From CAYZJB01 sp964602985 (GTDB lineage Bacteria; CLD3; SB21): a stretch of 44,921 bases of DNA. The position numbers were made by a program, and so were the translations under genes. The stretch covers positions 1 through 44,921 of the forward strand of contig CAZRTJ010000028.1 in the NCBI GenBank assembly GCA_964602985.1, written 5' to 3'. Positions 8,539 through 15,733 of this stretch are shown here, in pieces. Below the pieces are notes generated by a model that was not told the DNA's origin, searched no databases, and saw only the letters and a program-made list of their open reading frames with translations. How positions within the stretch are numbered: position 1 is the first letter of the stretch; the number at the start of each line of letters is the position of its first letter.

Positions 8539-9288
8539 ATGAACACGTTAACTGCATTTCTCAGTTCCCTCGATAATTTTCTGTTTATCGGGCTTCCCTA
8601 CATCGCGTTGGCGGTGTTTCTTGTCGGTTCGATTTACCGTTATCGTTCGAGCGGTTTCAAAGTATCTTCCTTGTCTTCGCAGTTCCTGGAAGGCCGGCAA
8701 TTGTTCTGGGGAACGGTGCCTTTTCACTGGGGCATGCTGGTTCTTTTCTTTGGACACCTGACCGCGTTTCTCTTTCCGGCGGCGACTCTGGCGTGGAACG
8801 GGGATCCGGTGCGCCTCATCATCATCGAAGTGTCCGCCTTCGTGTTCGGAATTACCGTTTTGATCGGCTTGATCGGGCTGTTCAGCCGGCGGGCTTCGAA
8901 TGCGCGTCTGAAGATGGTCACGACCAAGATGGACATCGGCGTTGAGTTGTTGCTGTTGCTGCAGGTGATCACAGGACTGTGGATCGCATACAACTTCCGC
9001 TGGGGATCGTCGTGGTTCGCATCCGTATTGACACCGTATCTGCGGTCGATCTTCATCCTTCAGCCGGATGTCGCAGCTGTGAGCGCGATGCCATGGACGG
9101 TCAAGTTGCACATCGTGGGGGCGTTTGTCATCGTCGGGATGATTCCGTTCTCCCGTCTCGTTCACTTCCTCGTTCCGCCTCTGCACTATCTATGGAGGCC
9201 GTATCAGCGCGTGGTCTGGTATTGGTCTAAAAAAGCGGTACGCAATCCCGACACACCGTGGACTTTGCAGCAACCGCGCAATAACTGA
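8539..9288 (+). CDS. narI: Respiratory nitrate reductase, gamma (cytochrome b) subunit
   Basis: NarI is a five-helix membrane protein with two b hemes that oxidises quinol and passes electrons to NarH. Four candidate heme histidines are present: His63 and His73 (FHWGMLVLFFGH) and His191 and His209 (KLHIVG ... RLVHFL). The 10-residue and 18-residue spacings equal those of the E. coli ligands. The length of 249 residues is slightly above the usual 225. A GAGG lies upstream of the ATG. The next gene starts six bases after its stop. Confidence 0.95.
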   Translation: MNTLTAFLSSLDNFLFIGLPYIALAVFLVGSIYRYRSSGFKVSSLSSQFLEGRQLFWGTVPFHWGMLVLFFGHLTAFLFPAATLAWNGDPVRLIIIEVSAFVFGITVLIGLIGLFSRRASNARLKMVTTKMDIGVELLLLLQVITGLWIAYNFRWGSSWFASVLTPYLRSIFILQPDVAAVSAMPWTVKLHIVGAFVIVGMIPFSRLVHFLVPPLHYLWRPYQRVVWYWSKKAVRNPDTPWTLQQPRNN

Positions 9289-9293
9289 GCCGC

Positions 9294-9773
9294 ATGGCCG
9301 GAGTGGTCGTGATGGCGATGGTTCTGCAGAACGTTACGGATGAACAGTTGACCGCTTCGACCTATGTGACTCTTCTCTTTTTGGTGATCCTGACAGGCGC
9401 CGGGATTCTAAATGCTTTCTTTCTCGTCCGGCGCCGAAGTATCAAGGCCAAGATTTTCCACATTGTCGTCATCGGCATCCTGGCTGCGGTCTTCTCTGTC
9501 GCCTACGGCCAGTACACGGTGGAGAGCAACCTTCTTCATCATCCGCAATACGTTCCCGGAACGACAATCGAATATGGGTCGGTCTTTCTCAAAGGAGAAG
9601 GGGTGGTGTTTGAATACACCGTCGGCGGCCAGACGTATCGCAACTGCAACACGTTCCATCCGGTGCCCAAGAGTCAGATCACGGTTCCAAACGGTCGGTA
9701 CATGATTCGGTATGCGAATGGGTACGAATCCGAAGGTCGGATTGATCTCAGTCGACCGGTGGAGAATCCCTGA
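9294..9773 (+). CDS. Small membrane protein of unknown function in the nar operon
   Basis: The 159-residue product has two predicted membrane helices (about 23-46 and 53-75), separated by a short basic loop, and then a soluble domain of about 80 residues that should lie in the periplasm. That domain is beta-rich (EYGSVFLKGEGVVFEY, ITVPNGRYMIRY) and contains one cysteine. It starts six bases after narI and is followed by narK, so it is surely cotranscribed. I do not recognise the family. A later ATG near 9312 could be the true start. Confidence 0.7.
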   Translation: MAGVVVMAMVLQNVTDEQLTASTYVTLLFLVILTGAGILNAFFLVRRRSIKAKIFHIVVIGILAAVFSVAYGQYTVESNLLHHPQYVPGTTIEYGSVFLKGEGVVFEYTVGGQTYRNCNTFHPVPKSQITVPNGRYMIRYANGYESEGRIDLSRPVENP

Positions 9774-9827
9774 TCCCGCGCAGGCCGGTCTTTGCCTTCC
9801 ACTGTTTAATTCAACTCAGGTGAATTC

Positions 9828-11357
9828 ATGGACATTACGGTAACTTCGAAATCCCACCGCATTCTTTTTCTCAACACGCTGGCCTTTACGATTTGTTTTG
9901 CGGCATGGATGATCAATGGCGTATTGGTGACGTTTCTGGTGGATAACGGCGTTTTCAACTGGAGTCCCATCGAGATCGGGTGGTTGCTGGGTGTTCCGGT
10001 CCTCGTCGGATCGGTGTTCCGGTTACCGATCGGGATGTTGACAGACCGGATCGGCGGCAGATGGGTCATGGGCGGTCTGTTGCTGCTCTGTGCCATCCCG
10101 ATGTTTCTGCTATCGCAGGCTCACGATTTCCAATCCTTCTTGTTGCTGAGTTTTGGGTTTGGCCTTACGGGGAGTTCGTTCTCATGCGGGGTTGCTTACA
10201 CGTGCATCTGGTACCCGAAGGAGAGGCAGGGAACGGCATTGGGTATCTTTGGGGCGGGGAATCTGGGCGCTTCCCTGACCACGATGTTTGCACCCACCTT
10301 GCTGAAAAATCTGACCAACGATGGCGCCAATGTGGAGGCATGGCGTGAACTGCCCCAGTGGTATGCGGCAGTTTTGTTGGTAACGGGCGTGATTTTTCTT
10401 CTGGGTACAGAGAATCGAAAACCGACGGAAATGAAGTCTTTGGGCGAGCGAATGGCTCCCCTTAAGGAAATTCGTGTGTGGCGATTTGGTCTGTACTACT
10501 TCTTCGTCTTCGGCAGTTTCGTTGCGCTGACACAGTGGTTGATACCGTACTACGTCAACGTGTATTCTCTCACCATCGTAGCGGCCGGATTCATGGTTAC
10601 GACATTCAGTTTGCCAACCGGGTTAATCCGTGCGCCCGGAGGATGGCTGGCCGATAAAATCGGGGCTCGACAGGTGCTTTATTGGGTGTTCGGAACGTCC
10701 ATTATTTGTCTGATTTTTCTTTTCGTTCCGCGAATGGAAATTCAGGCGCCCGGGCAGGGGATCATGGCCGCCCAGGCGGGTGTGGTGATCTCCATGTCGG
10801 ACCACGAGATTCAGATCGACGATATTCGCTATCCGATTCAGTCCCGTCACGATTCGACGTCGGTCGTGAAAATTCGGTATGGAATTCACCACAGTGATGA
10901 GGGATTTCTCCCTCTTCCGACGGCGTCTTTCTGGCAGGAGCCTCTGGTGCGGGTCGGGGATGAGGTGAGCAAGGGCCAATTGATCGCCAAGGGAGTTACG
11001 CGAATCTACTTTCAGGCGAATCGTTGGATCTTTTCCGGTCTGGTGTTTATCATCGGCATCATGATGGGAATCGGGAGCGCGGCCGTCTTCAAACACGTGT
11101 CCGACTATTATCCGAAGAGTGTGGGAACGGTCGGAGGGATCGTGGGTGTGTTGGGCGGACTCGGCGGTTTCTTCGGACCTCTGTTGTTTGGATTCTTTCT
11201 CCGTGAAACAGGCATTTGGACCACGTGCTTCATGTTTCTGGCGGTGATTGCGCTTATTTGTATTATTCTCCAGCGATTTGCCGTGAAAGCCATCATGCTC
11301 GCCGATACTCATCAGAAGGAAATGCTGGATCGCCGTTCTCGAGGGCAAAATCCATGA
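9828..11357 (+). CDS. narK: NarK-type nitrate/nitrite transporter (MFS) with a periplasmic insertion
   Basis: The 509-residue protein has 12 predicted helices of the major facilitator superfamily. Glycine-rich signatures of NarK proteins are visible, including GIFGAGNLGAS in helix 5 and VGGIVGVLGGLGGFFGP in helix 11. These helices contribute to the nitrate path in NarK structures. An insertion of about 95 residues (302-396) lies between helices 9 and 10. It carries PGQGIMAAQAG and VRVGDEVSKGQLIAKG, which resemble barrel-sandwich (lipoyl/biotinyl-like) strands. With an inside N-terminus this loop is periplasmic. AGGTGA precedes the ATG. The stop overlaps the next gene's start (ATGA). Nitrate import or nitrate/nitrite exchange is likely; which one cannot be read from sequence. 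Confidence 0.93.
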   Translation: MDITVTSKSHRILFLNTLAFTICFAAWMINGVLVTFLVDNGVFNWSPIEIGWLLGVPVLVGSVFRLPIGMLTDRIGGRWVMGGLLLLCAIPMFLLSQAHDFQSFLLLSFGFGLTGSSFSCGVAYTCIWYPKERQGTALGIFGAGNLGASLTTMFAPTLLKNLTNDGANVEAWRELPQWYAAVLLVTGVIFLLGTENRKPTEMKSLGERMAPLKEIRVWRFGLYYFFVFGSFVALTQWLIPYYVNVYSLTIVAAGFMVTTFSLPTGLIRAPGGWLADKIGARQVLYWVFGTSIICLIFLFVPRMEIQAPGQGIMAAQAGVVISMSDHEIQIDDIRYPIQSRHDSTSVVKIRYGIHHSDEGFLPLPTASFWQEPLVRVGDEVSKGQLIAKGVTRIYFQANRWIFSGLVFIIGIMMGIGSAAVFKHVSDYYPKSVGTVGGIVGVLGGLGGFFGPLLFGFFLRETGIWTTCFMFLAVIALICIILQRFAVKAIMLADTHQKEMLDRRSRGQNP

Positions 11358-12457
11358 TGGAAGGCGTTGCGGCGAAACCGGTGCAAGGTCTGTCGATTCG
11401 ACTCCACGACATGGTTCGTCATTTGTCGCCGGCGTACTATGCGATGGTGATGGCGACCGGGATCGTCTCGATCTCTTCGTTCCTGCTGGGACTGACGGCT
11501 GTGGCGATCGGGCTGTTTTGGTTTAACCTCGGGGCCTACGCGATCCTGTGCGTCCTGAGCGTACTGCGGTTGGTTTGGTTTCGTGCCAATGTACTGCACG
11601 ATCTGTTTGATCATGCTCGTTGCTCGGGTTTCTTTACGACGGTCGCGGCGACGTGTGTTCTCGGCACTCAGTTTATCCTCCTGTGGGGGGCGTACGGTGT
11701 GGCGATCGGGTTGTGGGTGGTGGGACTGGTACTGTGGCTCATCCTGACGTATTCGATCTTCACGACGCTGACCATCAAGGAAGAGAAGCCGAGTTTGTCG
11801 GAAGGAATCAACGGTGCGTGGTTGCTGGCGGTCGTTGCCACACAGTCGCTGGCCGTCTTGAGTTCCAAACTGTCGATGCATTTTGTGGATTACAAGCTGG
11901 TGATCAATTTTTTTGCTTTTTCGATGTGGTTGTGGGGCGGGATGCAATACATCTGGATGATTTCCTTGATCTTCTACCGGTACACGTTTTTCAAATTTTC
12001 GCCGGGCGATCTGTCACCGCCGTATTGGATCAACATGGGTGCGATGGCCATCTCGACGTTGGCCGGAGCTTTGTTGATCATCAATACGCCGGATGCCCCG
12101 TTTCTTTTTTCGACGCTTGCCTTCCTCAAGGGCTTCACGATCTTCTACTGGGCGACGGGGACGTGGTGGATACCGATGCTCGTGATCCTGGCCTTGTGGC
12201 GGCATGTGTACAAACGATTTCCGCTGACGTACGATCCGCTCTATTGGGGCGCCGTCTTCCCGCTGGGGATGTACACGGCGTGCACGTATGAAATGGCAGA
12301 AGCTATGCATTTGGGTTTCTTGTTGCCGTTGCCGCGGTATTTTATTTATGTTGCGCTCGCCGCCTGGACGGCCACATTCATCGGACTCGTTCATTCCATT
12401 TTCAAGGGTCTCTTTGCAGAGCCCGATCGCGTCCTGACAGACTCAGAAAGGAAATGA
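11354..12457 (+). CDS. TehA/SLAC1-family anion channel-type membrane protein (TDT family)
   Basis: The 367-residue protein has about ten predicted helices. It opens with the family-typical HLSPAYYAMVMATGIVSIS and later has GTWWIPMLVILALWRH and DPLYWGAVFPLGMYT. Families with this fold include TehA, the Mae1 dicarboxylate transporters and plant SLAC1, a nitrate- and chloride-permeable channel. The ATG at 11354 overlaps the narK stop by four bases, and its own stop overlaps the hemerythrin gene by four. Co-translation with narK suggests it moves nitrate or nitrite, possibly as a nitrite exit route. Tellurite, sulfite or dicarboxylate transport cannot be excluded. Confidence 0.88.
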   Translation: MMEGVAAKPVQGLSIRLHDMVRHLSPAYYAMVMATGIVSISSFLLGLTAVAIGLFWFNLGAYAILCVLSVLRLVWFRANVLHDLFDHARCSGFFTTVAATCVLGTQFILLWGAYGVAIGLWVVGLVLWLILTYSIFTTLTIKEEKPSLSEGINGAWLLAVVATQSLAVLSSKLSMHFVDYKLVINFFAFSMWLWGGMQYIWMISLIFYRYTFFKFSPGDLSPPYWINMGAMAISTLAGALLIINTPDAPFLFSTLAFLKGFTIFYWATGTWWIPMLVILALWRHVYKRFPLTYDPLYWGAVFPLGMYTACTYEMAEAMHLGFLLPLPRYFIYVALAAWTATFIGLVHSIFKGLFAEPDRVLTDSERK

Positions 12458-13122
12458 TGACTCGCAATCTCCAAGATCCTCTGACCAAACAGCAGGAAAT
12501 CGACGTCGAAACCAAAGGTCTGTCCCCGATGGATCCGCCGGACGCGTACGATCCACCTCTGAAAGATGCTGTGCCCTACGAACAGCTCCATCCATTCCTC
12601 CAGGAGTTGTACGACGAACATCAGGAGTTTTCTGCCGAACTGGATGCAGTGGAGACGCGGATTCGTAAAATCCAGACGGGGGGATTTGCGAAGGAAGACA
12701 ACAGCGAATTCGCGAAATTTTTTAAACTGCTGGATGAAGATGTCCTGCGACACCACAAAGCGGAAGAACAGTGGCTGTTCCCTCTTTTGCAGAAACGGTT
12801 GCTCGAGAATGAGGAACACAGCAAGGGCAACTATCCGACGACGGCGGTGGACATGATGTTGGAAGATCACGTCAAGATCGTGCAACTGTCCGCGCTGGCA
12901 TTCAACATGATGAGTCTGGCCTTCCGCCTTCCCGATCGTGCATCGAGTCTCATGGTGCTGGACTTGGCCATTGAGCAATGCAAAGCCCTGCACGAAGCAC
13001 TGAAACTGCACATCTTCCGGGAGGATCACATCGTCTGGACCCTCGCGCACAAGTATCTGACGCCGGCGGAGCTTGACGACATGCTGGCAAAGAAAAAATT
13101 ATTCAAAGCGGAAGGTCGATAG
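12454..13122 (+). CDS. Hemerythrin-like diiron protein
   Basis: The 222-residue soluble protein has a hemerythrin-type four-helix region from about 48 to 205. Candidate diiron ligands are in LYDEHQEF, LRHHKAEEQWLFP, LEDHVKI, LHEALKLHIFREDH and the nearby glutamates. The first 45 residues are proline-rich and probably disordered. Hemerythrin-like proteins bind O2 or NO; the RIC/YtfE branch repairs Fe-S clusters damaged by NO. In a nitrate respiration operon, protection against NO or O2 is the best guess. The start overlaps the preceding stop (ATGA). No cysteine-rich ScdA domain is present. Confidence 0.82.
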   Translation: MMTRNLQDPLTKQQEIDVETKGLSPMDPPDAYDPPLKDAVPYEQLHPFLQELYDEHQEFSAELDAVETRIRKIQTGGFAKEDNSEFAKFFKLLDEDVLRHHKAEEQWLFPLLQKRLLENEEHSKGNYPTTAVDMMLEDHVKIVQLSALAFNMMSLAFRLPDRASSLMVLDLAIEQCKALHEALKLHIFREDHIVWTLAHKYLTPAELDDMLAKKKLFKAEGR

Positions 13123-13180
13123 GAAGTTTGCGATTCCTAGCGCTACATATCACCGGAACCTTCCCGGATTGAGAGAACTC

Positions 13181-14176
13181 ATGGAACCATCCAAACGGAA
13201 TACGCTGACCGATCTTTTCGGACGGCGGCACAGTTATTTGAGGATTTCCATTACGGATCAATGCAATCTGCGATGCTTGTACTGTATGCCGGACAATCGA
13301 GTCGAATGCGCCGGATCATCGCAACTGATGCAAGCTGACGAAATCGAGGAAATTGCGGCAGAGTTTGTTCGTCAGGGCGTGACGAAAATTCGATTGACCG
13401 GCGGGGAACCTCTCGTGCGTCGCGACGCGGCAGCGATCATGGAAAGTCTGGCACGGCACCCCGTCGAATTGACCCTCACGACCAATGGCGTTCTTGTGCA
13501 TCGGTTTATCCAAGTATTCAAGGATGCGGGAATTCGATCCCTGAATGTCAGTCTGGATTCTCTTCAGGAAACGAAATTTGAAGAAATCACCAAACGCCCT
13601 GCGTGGACAAAGGTGTGGAACAATATCCATCTTCTGATGGACGAGGGATTTCACGTCAAGGTCAACGTCGTGGTCATGAAGGGCGTGAACGACGGCGAGA
13701 TTCACCGATTTGTCGAATGGACCCGGTATCGACCGCTGCATGTGCGATTCATCGAATTCATGCCGTTTGGCGGAAATAGTTGGGATCGCGGCCGCATGAT
13801 TTCCGGCGCGCGATTGCTGACGGAATTGTCGGGACGTTATTCGATCGTCAAGTTGCGCGATGAAAAGCACGAGACCGCGAAGAAATATCAGGTCGACGGT
13901 TTCGAGGGGACATTTGCGTTTATTAATTCTATGAGCGAGCCGTTCTGCGGCGATTGTAATCGGATGCGACTGACGGCAGATGGAAAAATGAAAAACTGTC
14001 TCTTCTCACAAGGGGAAGCCGACATTCTCGGGGCTTTGCGGCGAGGGGAGGATATCGTGCCCGTCATTCAGAATTGCTTGATGCAAAAGAGTTCGGAGCG
14101 AGGTGGTCAGTTTGATCACGGCCCGGGAAAACTTGGATGGGTCCATAACCGAAGCATGGTTTCGATTGGCGGGTAG
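13181..14176 (+). CDS. moaA: GTP 3',8-cyclase (molybdenum cofactor synthesis)
   Basis: MoaA is a radical SAM enzyme that converts GTP to 3',8-cyclo-GTP, the first step toward molybdopterin. The N-terminal motif CNLRCLYC binds the SAM cluster, and TGGEPLVR follows. The second cluster near the C-terminus uses FCGDCNRMRLTADGKMKNC, and the protein ends in the essential Gly-Gly tail (MVSIGG). Length is 331 residues from the ATG at 13181, which has GAGAG upstream; the open frame extends further up without a plausible start. It lies 58 bases after the hemerythrin gene and supplies the cofactor needed by NarG. Confidence 0.96.
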   Translation: MEPSKRNTLTDLFGRRHSYLRISITDQCNLRCLYCMPDNRVECAGSSQLMQADEIEEIAAEFVRQGVTKIRLTGGEPLVRRDAAAIMESLARHPVELTLTTNGVLVHRFIQVFKDAGIRSLNVSLDSLQETKFEEITKRPAWTKVWNNIHLLMDEGFHVKVNVVVMKGVNDGEIHRFVEWTRYRPLHVRFIEFMPFGGNSWDRGRMISGARLLTELSGRYSIVKLRDEKHETAKKYQVDGFEGTFAFINSMSEPFCGDCNRMRLTADGKMKNCLFSQGEADILGALRRGEDIVPVIQNCLMQKSSERGGQFDHGPGKLGWVHNRSMVSIGG

Positions 14177-14191
14177 GGGCGAGTCTGTCAC

Positions 14192-14203
14192 TAACACGTG
14201 TTA
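14192..14203. promoter_or_regulatory. Perfect 12-bp palindrome upstream of rpmB
   Basis: TAACACGTGTTA is perfectly self-complementary and lies between moaA and the rpmB promoter, 15 bases before the -35 box. Its position suits an operator, but no binding protein can be named. Confidence 0.35.
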
Positions 14204-14217
14204 TCTCAAAATTTTCC

Positions 14218-14246
14218 TTGCATTTACGTACGAGAGCGGTTATTAT
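14218..14246 (+). promoter_or_regulatory. Sigma-70-type promoter for rpmB
   Basis: TTGCAT (14218-14223) and TATTAT (14241-14246) are separated by exactly 17 bases, a good housekeeping promoter spacing. The predicted start point is about 30 bases before the rpmB ATG. This would separate rpmB and following genes from the nar operon. Confidence 0.6.
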
Positions 14247-14283
14247 GGGCGCACTTTGGAATCATTTGGAAGAGGTACGATAG

Positions 14284-14475
14284 ATGAAACGTTGTGAAAT
14301 TTGTGGGAAAAGCCCTTTGTATGGCCACAGCGTGAGCCATGCCAACAACAAGACCAAACGTCGTTGGCTGCCCAATTTGCAAGAAGTCAAAGCGAAAGTA
14401 AAGCACGGCGCAGTGAAGCGCATCAAAGTGTGCACGCAGTGCATTAAATCCGGCCGCGTCGTCAAAGCCGCTTAG
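14284..14475 (+). CDS. rpmB: Large ribosomal subunit protein bL28
   Basis: The 63-residue basic protein matches bL28: it begins MKRCEICGK, has the SHANNKTKRRWLPNLQ core, and carries a second CxxC pair (CTQC) so that four cysteines can bind zinc. It is the zinc-ribbon form of this ribosomal protein. GGAAGAGG lies upstream of the ATG. It stands alone rather than next to rpmG. Confidence 0.95.
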   Translation: MKRCEICGKSPLYGHSVSHANNKTKRRWLPNLQEVKAKVKHGAVKRIKVCTQCIKSGRVVKAA

Positions 14476-14528
14476 TTCGCGTACCGGATACAAAGAGGCG
14501 TCCGGCAGACGCTTCTTCCTATCAAAAT

Positions 14529-15173
14529 ATGACTGAAAGCCGTGGAACCTTGATTCAAGGGTGGCGGACAGCGTGGTCCGTTCCCTTCGTTGTGGAAGGC
14601 ATCCTTTCCATCTTCGTGATGGTCGGAGTCCTTGTCTTCCTTGCTCACTTTCTGGACAGCGTCGAGATGAGAGCGGGGTTCGCATTTGCAGACCCTGTTC
14701 TCGTTTGGTTCGATGCTGTGGACGTCACGTGGTTGACGTTTACGCTGATCTATGGCGCCCTGGCAGGCACGGTGGGTGCGCTACTGTGGGAACCGAAGAG
14801 GCTGTGGCAGGGATTGCAGGCATACAGTTGTCTTCTCCTGTGGCGCGCTCTTGCGATGTGGATGCTGCCGCTGGATCCGCCGGTCGGAATGATCCTGTTG
14901 AAGGATCCTGTTATTGAATTTTTTGGGAGCAACGGCGTTACGTTGACACGAGACTTGTTCTTTTCTGGACACACATCCACCATGTCTCTACTGACCCTGG
15001 TGATGCCGAGACCCCGATTGCGACCCTGGATGTTTCTGGCGACGGCGGGTGTGGCCGCCTGCGTCCTGTTGCAGAAGGTGCATTATACGATTGACGTCTT
15101 GTGTGCGCCTTTCTTTGCGTATGGCGCGTATCGAATGATTCGAATCGTCCGCGAAAAATTCGGCTTGAACTGA
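14529..15173 (+). CDS. PAP2-type membrane phosphatase/transferase, sphingomyelin-synthase-like
   Basis: The 214-residue protein has about five predicted membrane helices. The motifs FFSGHTSTM (His148) and HYTIDVL (His185, Asp189) form the histidine-histidine-aspartate triad of the PAP2_C group, which includes sphingomyelin synthases and related phosphotransferases. The reaction could be lipid phosphate hydrolysis or headgroup transfer; the substrate cannot be told. It follows rpmB by 53 bases, and the DUF4416 gene begins 8 bases after its stop. Confidence 0.72.
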   Translation: MTESRGTLIQGWRTAWSVPFVVEGILSIFVMVGVLVFLAHFLDSVEMRAGFAFADPVLVWFDAVDVTWLTFTLIYGALAGTVGALLWEPKRLWQGLQAYSCLLLWRALAMWMLPLDPPVGMILLKDPVIEFFGSNGVTLTRDLFFSGHTSTMSLLTLVMPRPRLRPWMFLATAGVAACVLLQKVHYTIDVLCAPFFAYGAYRMIRIVREKFGLN

Positions 15174-15181
15174 TTCCTCTC

Positions 15182-15733
15182 ATGGGAACGGTTCGTCCTC
15201 ATCCGCCGGTCAAACTCATCTGTGGCATCCTGATCTGTCCCGACCAGGATGCGGTCTCCGTTCACAGCGCCATTGGCGACGCATGGGGGCCGATGGATGG
15301 ACAGACGGAATGGTTTGCGTTTGAGCACACACGATATTACGAAACAGAAATGGGTACAGGATTGCAAAAGCGATACGTGAGCTTTGAGAATCTGGTACCG
15401 GTCGATGGTATGACCGAAATCAAACATCGATCGAACCAGCTGGAGTCCGCATTTCTGCAGGATGGCGGTCGTCGGGTCAACATCGACCCCGGCTATTTGG
15501 CCGACGCAAAACTGCTGATGATGACCACCAAGAATCTCGCGCATCGCGTCTACGTCGGTGGAAATCTATTCGTTGATTTGCAAATGATTTATAAGGAAGA
15601 CTCGTACATGCCCATGCCGTGGGCGTTTGCGGACATTCGACAGCCGCAAATTCTCCATTTTTTTAACCAAACGCGCTTGCGGTACCGCGATCAGTTGCGC
15701 GCCGCGTCGTTTCAAGGAGGTTTTGATTCGTGA
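15182..15733 (+). CDS. DUF4416-like protein of unknown function
   Basis: The 183-residue soluble protein has features I associate with DUF4416: PVKLICGILICPDQ at the N-terminus, FEHTRYYETEMG, KHRSNQLE, VNIDPGYL and a final region with YMPMPWAFADIR. No function is established for that family. The start at 15182 is chosen because this is where family-like sequence begins; the frame is open upstream over the preceding gene. Its TGA overlaps the GTG start of rho by four bases, so the two are likely translated together. Confidence 0.7.
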   Translation: MGTVRPHPPVKLICGILICPDQDAVSVHSAIGDAWGPMDGQTEWFAFEHTRYYETEMGTGLQKRYVSFENLVPVDGMTEIKHRSNQLESAFLQDGGRRVNIDPGYLADAKLLMMTTKNLAHRVYVGGNLFVDLQMIYKEDSYMPMPWAFADIRQPQILHFFNQTRLRYRDQLRAASFQGGFDS

